A DNA stretch of 64,000 bases from Voacanga thouarsii (Eukaryota; Streptophyta; Magnoliopsida; Gentianales; Apocynaceae), in the NCBI GenBank assembly GCA_026120185.1, contig JANUWF010001165.1, forward strand, positions 1,240,001 to 1,304,000. Reading direction: 5' to 3'. A program made the position numbers and the translations under genes. The notes under the pieces are model-generated. The model was not told the origin of the DNA, did no database searches, and saw only the letters and a list, made by a program, of their open reading frames with translations. Of the stretch, positions 13,249 to 24,219 are shown piece after piece. Numbering within the stretch: the stretch's first letter is position 1; each line of letters opens with the position of its first letter.

Positions 13249-14022
13249 ATGATGGATGACATTCACGTAGATATCCATCCCGGGCCTCTCGTGGATAGGG
13301 TGTTATTTCTCCAGTTGAGTCATCGTTCTTCTTTGATATGGTCTGGCGATCAGCGTGCTTGCGAAACTCCATTGGTGTTCAGGTTATATGATTATGCATT
13401 TTGGGAACACACTCCCCTTTCCAACAGAGTGATGGACTTTGTCGATAGGGCCGGTTTTAGTGGAGTTAGACGGGTTGGACATATATAAGTTGATCACGCC
13501 CTCATTACCGCATTAGTAGAGAGATGGTGGCAGGAGACCCATACATTTTATTTACCCGTAGGAGAGGCTACCATGACATTAGAGGATGTAGCGATATTAT
13601 GGGGCTTTAGGGTAGATGGGGATCCAGTGATAGGGCCTACGTATCACTACAACAAATTCGACTAGATTGATATTTGTGATAGATTACTTTTCGTCAGACC
13701 ACGGGCTGAGGACATTAGGGGTTATCGGATTAGGAAGGCTCCTATTGAGGAGTACTTAGACATTCCGCTGCCAGATGATGCGAGTGATAATTGTATCATA
13801 CAGCGTACTCGTTGTCTCATCTTCTTATTGATTAGGGGCTATTATTTTTGGATAAGTCAGGGAACTTATTGCACCTGAGATATTTACCTATGTTAGAGGA
13901 TTTGGATGCTTGTGAAACACTTAGTTAGGGTAGTGCAGTCTTGGTGTATCTGTACAGATATTTATGCCAAGCTGCTAATGGGTCGGCTCAGGAGATTTGT
14001 GGTCCGATGGTCTTACTTCAGG
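13249..14022 (+). pseudogene. Plant mobile domain (MAIN/PMD-like) pseudogene
   Basis: PMD proteins are plant-specific domains shared by MAINTENANCE OF MERISTEMS-like nuclear proteins and by transposons that captured or donated the domain. The frame opens MMDDIHVDIHPGPL and reads through a TAA at 13486-13488 to DHALITALVERWWQETHTF, LPVGEATMTLEDVAILWGF and DGDPVIGPTYHYNKFD. These match the PMD core, including its ERWRPETHTFHLP..GE.T.TL.DV..L.GL pattern. Further stops follow KFD and SQGTYCT. After a frameshift near 13845 the domain continues as SGNLLHLRYLPMLEDLDACE, then YLYRYLCQAANGSAQEICGP, ending at a possible splice donor (CAG/GTAAGG, 14023). Several disabling changes make this a pseudogene. 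A transposon (MULE or gypsy-linked) origin is likely, but no flanking inverted repeats were found. Confidence 0.8.
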
Positions 14023-14861
14023 TAAGGTTCAATTTTGATTTAATATTTTTTAATTTAATAACAATTGTCTTACTTCTAATACGTTGTGCGGTTGTGTTTG
14101 GCTGAGAAGATGAGACACCAACCACAGGAGCAGCTACCTGTCTCTTCGACGATTTCGGCGAGAAACCAGCCATCCATCGGCTTCTTCTTGGTATGTACAC
14201 AAAGCTTTTCGCTTCTCAGAATATTCCTCCGCCTATCTATGTTAGTGAAACAACCTAGGCGAGGACTGATCCTTCTTGATCATTTGCTATTAGTTAGCAA
14301 AGACAAGAAGATGAAAAGGAAAAATAGAGCAAATGAGAGAGAGAGAGAACATAGTTTTTTTTCCTCTTACTGTGTCGTGAGTGTTGTTCCACGGAATTGA
14401 ACTACTCAACTCCTATTCACATCACCGTCTTATCGTATTATCCTACTTAATTCAATATCCTTGTACTCATTTTTTGGAATTGGTGTAAATATTGTTATCT
14501 AGTTTCATTATGTTCCTTAAACTATCCTTTTGTTGTATATTTTGAACACCTTGTGCTCCACTTGTTCTTGACCTCTAAATGTTTACTAAATTTTGTTGTC
14601 TTAAGACCGTACCCTTGTATTGAGGCATCCCAAGGGCTAATAGACTAAGGTGAACTAAATTCTTTGATGTTGGGAAGGACTTTGGTTGAACAAGTGAGAC
14701 ATTGAGTGAATGAAAAAGGCAAGAGAGAAAGATTCTTATTGAAAGAGCCAAGGAGCGCAAACACGAGAGTGAAGTGTAAACACTTAGGAAGGGAGTGAGG
14801 AAGCCAATTTCTATTTGTTCTCTTAACTTTTTTTGCAAGAATATCAACCTAAATTCCAACG
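14023..14861 (+). other. PMD downstream remnant and gypsy leader
   Basis: The first ~250 bases include LCLAEKMRHQPQEQ, which may be a decayed PMD continuation (compare LWxWER in relatives) after an intron-like gap. From roughly 14560 the sequence aligns in wording with the untranslated leader of the second gypsy copy (46261-46764 read on minus): both have a '...GTTGAACAAG...GGCAAGAG...AAAGAGCC...GCAAACACGAG' series just before the gag ATG. The 5' LTR of this copy could not be bounded. Confidence 0.5.
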
Positions 14862-16293
14862 ATGGCTCAAGGAGAGGAACCAACTAGGCTAAATCTTGGT
14901 GGAGCAAGTAGACTACAAGAGGATCCGGGAGATCTTCGAGAAACACTTGCTTCCTTGCAATGGAGTATGGAGGGAATTTGGAAAGATGACCAAGCTCTGA
15001 GCTCAACAAGGCCAAACATCTACGGTCGGTCAAAGGAGGGGACAAGAGCAACCGGAAGCCTACAACACACCTCCTGTGAGCACATAACCTGGAGAAGAAT
15101 CGAATGAATATTCAGTTGGTGGATATCAATAAGTTCCTATAAGATGAGGGAGATATGGGTTAAAAGGAGGTAGAGGAAGAGGTCGAGGGAGATTTGGTGA
15201 GAATCTTATAAGGGGAGTTGAAAGAAATATTAAGAGGGAATTTGAGTGGGAAGAGGGATACCTAGAGTTAAACTATGGAGAATAATATCGCGGTAATGTG
15301 ATGAGAGGTAGGAGGAGAGATGAAAACGAGAGATAACGGGAATTGAAAAATATCAAAATGAAGGTGCCATAATTCCCGGGGAAAAGTGATCTTGAGGCAT
15401 ATTTTGAATGGGAAAGAAAAATGCAAATTCTATTTGATTGCCAGGACTATAGTAAGAGAAATAAAGTGAAATTGGCAGTATTGGGGTTTTCAAACTATGC
15501 ATTAGTATGGTGGGAGCAGGTTTTGGCTAAAAGAAAGAGAATGGGAGAAAATGTCGTTGGGACATAGGACTTGATGAAAAATCTCATGAGGGCGAGGTTT
15601 GTACCACACCACTACTACAACAAGCTATATCAGAGGCTTCAAGTGCTAAGACAGGGGAATAAAAGTATTGAAGATTATCACAAAGAACTTGAGATATTAA
15701 TGATGAGGGCAGTTATTCATGAAGATCCACATGCTACTAAAATGAGATTTCTAAGTGGATTGAACTGGGCGATAGCCAAAGTAGTCAAGTTGCATTCATA
15801 TAAAACCTTGGAAGAAATAGTGCACATGGATATGAAGGTAGAAAAACAATTAAAGAAAAGGCCATTTGAGAAGAGAGGAAGCCAAGCATCTTCATCCCCT
15901 AAGGAATTCCTTAAGCCGATACCTAAAAAGGAAGGAGTCCCAAGGCTGCCACCTAGGGAATTCAATAAACTGAGGGAATGAGGGAATAGAGATAAAGGAA
16001 AGGTTATTGAGAAGCCGAGGAGCCGAGATATCAAATGCTTTCATTGTTTGGAATATAGACACATGGCACATAAATGCCCAAGCAATAGAGTGGTGTATTC
16101 AAATGTTTATAGTGAGATTTCATCCGAGGAAGAGGAATATGAGAAATTGGAAGAAATTTAAAAGTAAGAAGAAATCTTTAGTGAAGAAGGTGAAGAGGTT
16201 AGACAAGTGTGTGCATTACTCAGTGTAGCTAAGAGATCTTTGAATATACAAGTGAAGGAGGATGAGCATCAGCAACGAAGGGAGAGTATCTTT
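14862..16293 (+). pseudogene. Ty3/gypsy gag pseudogene (copy 1)
   Basis: Gag builds the retrotransposon particle. The frame starts MAQGEEPTRLNLGGASR just after the leader. After several stops it gives the capsid region (FPGKSDLEAYFEWERKMQIL, YSKRNKVKLAVLGFSNYALV, WWEQVLAKRKR, then LMRARFVPHHYYNKLYQRLQ, LRQGNKSIEDYHKELEILMM), a Lys-rich linker and a zinc knuckle CFHCLEYRHMAHKCP (CX2CX4HX4C). It ends in acidic EEEEYEKLEE and HQQRRESIF, exactly where the LTR at 16294 begins. At least six in-frame stops show it is dead. Protease, RT and the first part of RNase H are missing from this copy. Confidence 0.85.
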
Positions 16294-16734
16294 TGTTAGG
16301 TATCTCACGCATATCATATATAGCACAGCGAAAAATTAAAACTAGATACCAACCCAAGATTCGCATATGTGTGGAAAACAAAACATAAAGAGAACAAATG
16401 TAACAACTTTTACCTTTCTATGATCGTGTGGAAAACAAAATTTTTTCTTCTTTAAGTTGAGGCGCAATCCAGCAATCCTCTTGATCAAACACTACGAGAG
16501 TTGAACGTCTAACCTATTGGGTATTTTAGGCTCGTATCCCATATGGTGCAGCAAAAAATAAATGAGATACTATTCCAGGACCCGCCTATGTGTTGAAAAT
16601 AAGACATAAAGATAATAAAGGTAACAACTTTTTACCTTTGTTTAATTATCCGAAGAACAAAAGTTTCTTTTTTAAGTCGAGGCGTGATCCAGCAATCCTT
16701 TTGTGCAAACTTCACGAAAGTTGAACGTCTAACC
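16294..16734. repeat. ~220-bp tandem duplication inside the LTR end
   Basis: Two adjacent diverged copies, 16294-16514 and 16515-16734, both run from a 'TATC..CATAT' segment through ACATAAAGA and CCAGCAATCC to GTTGAACGTCTAACC. The unrelated clean copy at 42442-44135 has this segment once. Divergence between the copies shows the duplication is old. Confidence 0.8.
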
Positions 16735-18232
16735 ACTATAATCACAATGTGTGATTATCTCTAACAGTAATCCACACAGAGGAAAACTCAAGAATGAAGT
16801 TTTCTGTGCTAGCAGAAACACTAAGTCGGCTAGGGCTATTTTCGTTTTTAGCAAAATGAGAGAGAGAGAGAGAGAAAATCGTATGTCTTAGTTGTGTGGC
16901 GTAACAATCAGATTCAGCTAGGGTTTCATGTGTATCCATTATATCATACAAAAAATCTTGCTAAAATTGAGAATTCTAATCCTATTAGAATTCCCTAATT
17001 ATAATTGGAAACATCAAATTCTCATAATTACAACTTGGACCACAAATTATAACTAATTATAATTTATTTGCCACAACTTCTCTTTCTCTCAATCAACCAC
17101 CACTATGTTATCAAATAACATCTTGAGTATATAATTCTCTATTGTGTGCGACCTATTAGGTTTCCCAGTCAATTGGTAGTGAATATGAATTAATCTAAAT
17201 GTCTTTGAGATTAATAATCCATAATTAATTAGAATTAATCATATTAATTCTAATCAGGATTGGTTTATTAATTCATCAATTAATAAACCCATATTCCCAG
17301 ATCTTGAGCGGTATCTAGTAACGCATCATGACCACCTAAGAGTCTAGGAAGTCAAGTAGCTTGACCTGAACCCTTCAATAACAAATTTCAGTGTAATTAA
17401 CTCCTTTCACCATACAATATCTCATTCGATTTGGAGTACGGAATTGGTGCCAACTTCCTCCAGAATTAATTCTGGCCTGAATACAATAGTACTTGTACCA
17501 AGAACCCACTACTCTAGATGTATATCAATTGGAACTGTTTTCAATACACAATCGCCTTGGCCAAGGACTTTTCAAGTAGTAATTCCTATAAGTGGCCGTG
17601 AGATATTCGCTCCTACTATTAGGAGTGGTGAATCCTTTATTGACCCTCTCAACTACTTTCGTTTACCTCAAAATGTACCTAATATCCATCCCATAGGCGG
17701 CCCTCGATCGAGCTCCGGAGATTGAATCAAAGTACAAAGCTCAGCAAACAAAGTACTTTGGAGATCTGAAGTCTAAGGATACTTACACGTTTGCTATATT
17801 GAGATTATATTACTGGCACTAAATAGTTATCCATGTGATTATCTCAAAGCTAGGTCATCTAATGAACTTATTCCATTAACAAGCATCCATGTGTTAGCTT
17901 TGAGTATCTCAATACTCACGGTTATGAGAACCACCGCCTGATCAAATCGGAAGTCTAGCACATGCTAGTCTTAACGCATTAATGATGTCTTATTTTATTA
18001 ATACTATGACTAGGGACTATTTAAGTACTAACACTATACAGTGTAGTAAGAATCTCATATTATGATCTCTATCATGATTTTCTTAACATAGTGTTGTTCT
18101 AGGGACTTTATCAAACAGTTATATTACTTAAAAGTAAATAAAAGAAATTGTAAGATAAATAATGCCTTTTATTAAAATAAAATGTATCATATACAATGTA
18201 CAAGTGATTGCCTCTAGGGTACAATACTAACA
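16294..18232 (-). mobile_element. Solo-like LTR of the TGTTAG (copia-type) family, inverted
   Basis: Read on minus it starts TGTTAGTATTGTACCCTAGA and ends ...CTAACA. It matches along its length the solo LTR at 42442-44135 and the fragments at 29620-30019, 52753-53419 and 55786-56761. It is 1939 bp against 1694 bp in the clean copy, and the excess is explained by a ~220-bp duplication at one end. It sits between gypsy gag and gypsy RNase H, with the intervening pol sequence gone. The flanks (TCTTT left, CTCAA right) do not form a target duplication. A simple insertion is therefore excluded: a deletion or inter-element recombination accompanied or followed it. Confidence 0.8.
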
Positions 18233-19892
18233 CTCAAGAGCCAACAAAATTTGAACAAGAGGCATACAAGGTGGATGGAGTTTATTGGGACATTTCCATA
18301 TGTCATTCAATATAAGAAGGGTAAGGAAAATGTGGTAGCGGATGCATTATCTCGAAAGTATGTATTACTAAACTTTTTGGATGCTAAACTTCTTGGTTTT
18401 GAACTTGTGAAAGATTTGTATGTTGATGATGAGAAGTTTGGGGATATTTTTCATGTTTGTGAGAAAGGTGCATTTGCTAAATATTATAGGCATGATGGTT
18501 TCTTATTTAGGGAGACAAGACTTTGTGTGCCAAAGGGATCTATTAGGGTGTTGCTAGTTAGGGAGGCCCATAGTGGGGGACTAATGGGGCATTTTGATGT
18601 GGCAAAAACCTTAGGCATTCTTAAGAAGCTTTTCTTTTGGCAAAAAATAAGAAAGGATGTGGAGAAACATTGTTCTCAATGTATTATTTGTAGGCGAGCT
18701 AAGTCTAGATCCCTTCCACATGGTTTTTATACTCTTTTGCCTACACCTAATGTACCTTGGGTTGATATTTCAATGGACTTCATCTTAGAATTGCCTAGGT
18801 CTAAGGGGGGTAAGGACTCTATATTTGTGATTGTTGATCGATTCTCTAAAATGGCTCATTTTATGGCTTGTTCCAAGACTAATGATGTATCCTATATTGC
18901 AGATTTATTCTTTAAGGAAGTGGTGAGAATGCACATGATTCCAAGGACTATTGTCTCGATAGGGGTACTAAATTCCTTAGCCATTTTTGGAAAGTTTTAT
19001 GGAACAAACTTGGTACTAATCTCTTATTTTCCACAGCTTGTCATCTTCAAACGGACGAACAAACGGAGATGGTCAACCGAATACTCACCCAACTCTTGCG
19101 GACCATAATCAAGAAGAACTTGAAAAATTAGGAAGAGTGCTTACCACACATTGCGTTTGCTTACAATAGGGCTATTCACTCTACCACCTTTTATTCTCCT
19201 TTTGAAATTGTATATGGTTTTTATCCTCTAACACCTTTAGATTTGGTTCTTTTGCCTATAGGTGAATGGTTGAACCTCAATGGAGCTAAGAAGGTGGAAA
19301 TGGTGAAGGCACTCCATGAGAAGGTGAAAGTAACCATTGCAAAACGCAATGAAGAAATCGCCAATAAGCGCAATCAAGGAAGGAAAAATGTGTCATTTGA
19401 GCCGAGCGATTGGGTATGGGTACACCTTCGTAAGGAGAGATTCCCTACGCAACGACGGAGCAAACTAGATCCAAGGGGGGATGGTCTATTTCAAGTTCTC
19501 ACCAAAGTTGGAGATAACGCTTATAAGATAGATTTACCCGGTGAGTTTTATGTTGGTGCCACTTTTAATGTTAGTGACCTCTCTCATTTTGATGTAGATG
19601 AGGGTAATAATTTGAAGACGAATCCTTTCCAATGAGGGGGAGATGATGAGACGCTACTTCATCATGGAGGTTAAGATCAAGGAGGGAGAGGCGTGACTAT
19701 GCAAGGACAAGGACCGATGACAAGATCTAGGTCCAAGAAGCTTCAAGAGAATTTTCAATCTCTCATAAAACCATGCTTGGGGATGGAAGAGGGTTGGAAG
19801 GTTGAGGAAGCCAGCCAAGAGATCATTTTGATAACTATCCAAGAAGGACCCCAACAAGAACTCAAGCCGGCAATAATGGCGGACGAAACTTG
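18233..19892 (+). pseudogene. Ty3/gypsy RNase H end, integrase and pol tail (copy 1)
   Basis: This codes the distal part of pol. It opens [20 protein letters not shown] and [12 protein letters not shown] (end of RNase H). The integrase zinc finger follows as [20 protein letters not shown]...[12 protein letters not shown] (HHCC), then the catalytic core start [21 protein letters not shown] one-base deletion near 18957 (TIVS/DRGTKF) shifts the frame. The core continues as FAYNRAIHSTTFYSPFEIVY after an in-frame stop, then VHLRKERFPTQRRSKLDPRG. The tail has DLSHFDVDEGNN, a stop, and GPMTRSRSKKLQENFQ, a typical pol C-terminus of this group. I saw no chromodomain. This is a degenerate remnant that cannot integrate. 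Confidence 0.87.
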
Positions 19893-20691
19893 ACTAAGGA
19901 GGCCTCCCAGCGGATAGCCGGTGCCGGCTCCAAGCAGCCAAATCGGTGTCAGCTTCATTTTGCTCAACAACGGATTCATTCTGGCATTCGACCACCCGAA
20001 GATAGTCCGCAACTAGTGCCGGTTGTAGTGTCCAAATCGGCTGTAGTGTCCAAACCGACGCCGGTTCCATCCTGGGCAGCCCCGCATTTTTTATGTTTTC
20101 TTCGATTTTCTTCAATTTTAATTACTTGTAAAGACTTATTATGACCCTAAATTGTAATAAAACTTTAGGGATTACTTAGCTAGAATTAGGGTAGTATAAA
20201 TAGAACATTTTGTGATTTGACAACACAATTCACACATTTTAATTTAAATTTGAGAGAGAATCTTGCGAGGCCCTAGCCTCCTTGTTCATCTTATTCAAGA
20301 CTATTCTTAAGGGTTAGTCCTCTATATGAATGAGTTGATAAAACTTTTAGATAATCCAATGTTGTTTTCCTTGAATGGGTCTTAGTTGCTTTGTTCTTCT
20401 AAGGTTTGTTTTAATTCCAATATTTGGGTGCCTATTTTCTCTATTCTATTTGTTCTTGTTGACTTTGTTGTTTTAAGGATATTGGGGTGAGATTATAGTA
20501 GAACTTTCTACTATTCTTGACGGTCTTTGAAGCTTAGTTCTTCAAGGGTTTGATAGAGGGTAGGTTGTTATTTTATTTTCTCTTTTTATCTCAAGAAGAA
20601 TCTCTGTTTTGGTTCCATTGTTTGAGCTGAACTCATAGACAACTAAACCACCCACAACACCAAGAAAAATCCCACATAAGGTCATATCAAC
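19893..20691 (+). mobile_element. 3' untranslated/LTR region of gypsy copy 1
   Basis: The first 200 bases are GC-rich and repeat CCGGTGCCGG, AAATCGGTG and CCGACGCCGG-like words. The rest is AT-rich and includes GTAGTATAAATAGAACA, a TATA-type promoter sequence expected at the U3/R border of an LTR, followed by a 5'-leader-like tract. The matching region of gypsy copy 3 is 51784-52752. The exact LTR start could not be fixed. It is cut at ~20691 where copia RT begins on the other strand. Confidence 0.6.
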
Positions 20692-21830
20692 ATATCATAG
20701 CGTACATGATAGATCCAACTGCCGAAACATATAGAATCTTACTCATGTGATCCTTTTCAACTTATGTCTTGGGAGATATTGACTTTAAAAGGCTTACACC
20801 ATGTGACATGGGTAAGAATCCCTTTTTGGATTGATCTATGCTAAACCTCTTTAGCACTTTATCTAATATGTAGACTGCGAAAGACCTAGCAACCTTTTGG
20901 ATCTATCCCTATAGATCCTTATTTCGAGAATATAGGTTGCTTCTCCAAGGTCTTTCATGGAGAATCGTTTGGACAATCAAATTTTAACCGTTTGCAAGAC
21001 AGGTATATCATTTCCTATTAGCAATATGTCATCTACATAAAGTAATAAGAAAACGATTGCACTCCCACTAACCTTCTTGTATACACAAGGCTCATCCATA
21101 TTTTCAATGAAACCAAACTCTTTGATTGCTTCATCAAAACAGATGTTCCAACTCCTAGAAAGTTGCTTAAGTCCATAAATAGACCTTTGTAGCTTGCACA
21201 CCTTTGTGCTATCATAGGATGTGAAACCTTCAGGTTGTGTCATATACACTTCCTTAGTTAGATTTTCGTTTAGGAAAGCTATTTTCACATCTATTTGCCA
21301 AATCTAATAAACATGATGAGCAGCAATGGCTAGGAGTATCCTGATGGATTTTAACATGGCTATTGGCGAGAAGGTTTCATCATAATCAATACCATATTGT
21401 TGACGATAACCCTTCGCCACTAGACGTGTTTTATAGGTAACTAAGTTGCCATCTATGTCCATTTTCTTCTTGAAAACCTATTTGCACCCAATAGGTTTAA
21501 TTCCTTTGGGTGGATCAACCAAAGTCTATACTTGGTTGTCGTACATGGAATCCATCTTTGACTTCATGGCCTCAAGCCATCTGCTAAATTCTGAACTGTT
21601 CAGAACATTCTTGTAGGTAGTAGGCTAATCTTCATCTATGAGTAATACGTCATTGTGGTCACTAATGAGAAATCCATATCTCTCAGATGCCACATGTATC
21701 CTACTAGATCTACAAGGTTCTTGTGTATTAGAAGGTTCATCTATTCTTTCAATAGATGAGGGGTTAGACGGTTGATCATCGTTTTTTTGATATTCATGAA
21801 CTTTATTAAGTTCAATCTTACTCCTACTGT
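20692..21830 (-). pseudogene. Ty1/copia reverse transcriptase, 3' part of element
   Basis: Read on minus, it is the RT domain of the copia element whose gag-integrase half lies at 26111-28241; the two halves are split by the solo LTR at 21831-26110. Recognisable parts are SRWLEAMKSKMDSMYDNQVW, IGCKWVFKKKMDIDGNLVTY, LVAKGYRQQYGIDYDETFSP, DVKIAFLNENLTKEVYMTQP, KLQRSIYGLKQLSRSWN and the catalytic LLLYVDDILLIGND. The two Asp of the YVDD box are intact, but stops (after LIDED, HHVY, VKI) break the frame. Homology ends near 20692 at SIMYAMIC. The RNase H and 3' LTR of this element are missing. Confidence 0.88.
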
Positions 21831-24175
21831 TGTAACACCCCACTACCTAGGCCCAACGGGGTTGGGGATGTCGCCCCGTCCAATGGACAAGGGGTCTTTA
21901 TAACTAGGTCACATATAATAAAATAAGATAAAATAAATACTTTAAAATTAAATTTATTACAACACAAAAGATAAATACAGGAACAAATCCAAAATAAATT
22001 GTTTGCTACAATCTCTCAAAACATCCATAAAGAAAATAACATAAAGTCTTCAAAACATAGGCAACAAGTCTAGCTATTGACCTCCACAGCCGGATCAACC
22101 TGAAAACATGGTATAAAAGGTGATGAGATAAAAATCTCAGTAAGCCCGTGTATGCTTTGAGTGTTTCAGGTAAAATAATTCATGTATGCAAGTTGTAACA
22201 GTTTCATAAGAGAAAGTGCTGGCAAGTATTAAATAAGTATTGAAAATAAAGAGTGGTGTTTTGATTTTTAATCCACATATGTGCACAATAAATACAACCA
22301 CCCAGATGGGTAGCCATGGATTACCACACGTTGGGCCCCATGACTAAGCAACGGTCAGAATGCCACACTTTGTGCAAGCTGACAAAAGGTAGGTGTACGG
22401 CCTACCGGGTGAGATACTCCTCAATCTCTACACCCAAACTTACCAGTTGTCCACTCTGAAAACATACAGTCCACATGACTGAAACTTGCTAGCTTGGACC
22501 GGCATGACCTACCGGACTGGCATCCTATCCAGGAAGGACTCACCCCTCAGAGGTGGCCACTTACTGAGAGACTTACCCTAACCCTTCAATGACTAGTCCT
22601 GGTAGTCTACCCTTATTGAGTACTCAACGTTGATTGTCCCACTTAGGAGAAAATGGATCATACATTGCTTTATTTAGAAATAGCAATTAAGGGTTTCTAA
22701 AATTCTTATCAAAGTTGGGTTTTAGAAAAAGTTTAGCATTTTTGTGTAAAACTGCTTGTTTGATTTTTCCAATGATTTGTTTGACTGAAATAAATAGGAA
22801 AACAGCCCTTAATTGCCTTTACAACATGAATATCCATACACATTGCATTTAGCTTGCCACAGTAATTTTTGGTCTTCACAAAATTCCATGCAGGAGCTTA
22901 CCTGAATCTTTGCTTGCTCAACTTCAAAAGTCTTCCAAGGCTGACCTAACCCCGCATGGGGTAAACACAAAACATAAGGTTACACTCAAGCTAAATTCAC
23001 TTACACAAATAATCCTAGTTCAACTTATTACAATCACGACTCTAATGTCCTAAGCTTTAAGGCTAACTGATAAAGAATTTTATAAAATAAGTCTAGTTTG
23101 ATAAGTTAAAATAACTAGGGGTTCTAAAATAATTGTTAATAAATTATAAACTCAAATAATAATTCTTGTGTTATTATTAATAAATAAACTAAGGTTTGAA
23201 TATTGAATAATACCAAGTCCTAAATAATATTAATAATGGTAATTTAAAATAGCTTTATTATAAATAAATAATAAATTACAAATAATTGTTAATTAATTTT
23301 TAATAGATAATAAATAATTAGTAATAAATAAAATTAATAATAAATGAATTATATTAAATTTTTGTTTAATAAATAACAAACAAATTTTAATATATATAAT
23401 ATTTATGAATATAGGCAAAAGTTTGAACTAGGGTCTACAAGGTCATTATTATTATTTATATAAAAGATCTTATTTAATATTATACCTATGCATATATTAT
23501 TCTTAAGTAAAAATATCATTTATTTGACTAGTAAAATATCAATATTTCATGTAACATCCCATTTCCAAAACTTCCTAGCAATTTCGAAATTCTTAGAGGA
23601 AAATATAGTAATAATTTTAATTAAGGTAATAAAATTAAAATAGCCTAGGATCAACAAGAACATAATCATGATTTCCTATTGCTAACAAGAATCATGAAGA
23701 TTTTGTTCAACATCAAACAACAAACTAATCCACTCATGAACATATGCTTAAATCAACACTTGCTATCACATGGCCAAACAATCATGATCATGGCTTCAAT
23801 GGAGATAAGAACATAAAAATCCTATTCACCAAAGGGGACATAACATTTAGCATGCTTAAACATTCATAATTCTCTTAGGACATGATGAACATACATCGAT
23901 TCTTAAGGAAATCCATATAGCTTAAACATGATCAATCATTCTCATGTCCTAATCCCAACCTCTTCATTCACATGCATATACTCAATCCCCCATTCATATT
24001 TTATTATTCCTATAAATATCTAAGAGACATGAATGCTAAATTAAAAAGAAGGTTTAAGGAGGAATACTTGATTGATGATCACTTCGATGAAGATTTAAGA
24101 AGGTCCACGCGATTGAGAGTCTTGAATTGTCCAAGAGTAAGAAAAACAACCATGGTTGTTGATCAACCATTTCGG

Positions 24176-24177
<2 letters not shown>

Positions 24178-24218
<41 letters not shown>
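24178..24218. repeat. (GA)n microsatellite in solo LTR 1
   Basis: About 20 GA units directly follow a CGGCC(G/A)AGA context. The same tract lies at the equivalent place in solo LTR 2 (35678-35739), so the microsatellite was present in their common parent. Confidence 0.9.
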
Positions 24219-24219
<1 letters not shown>

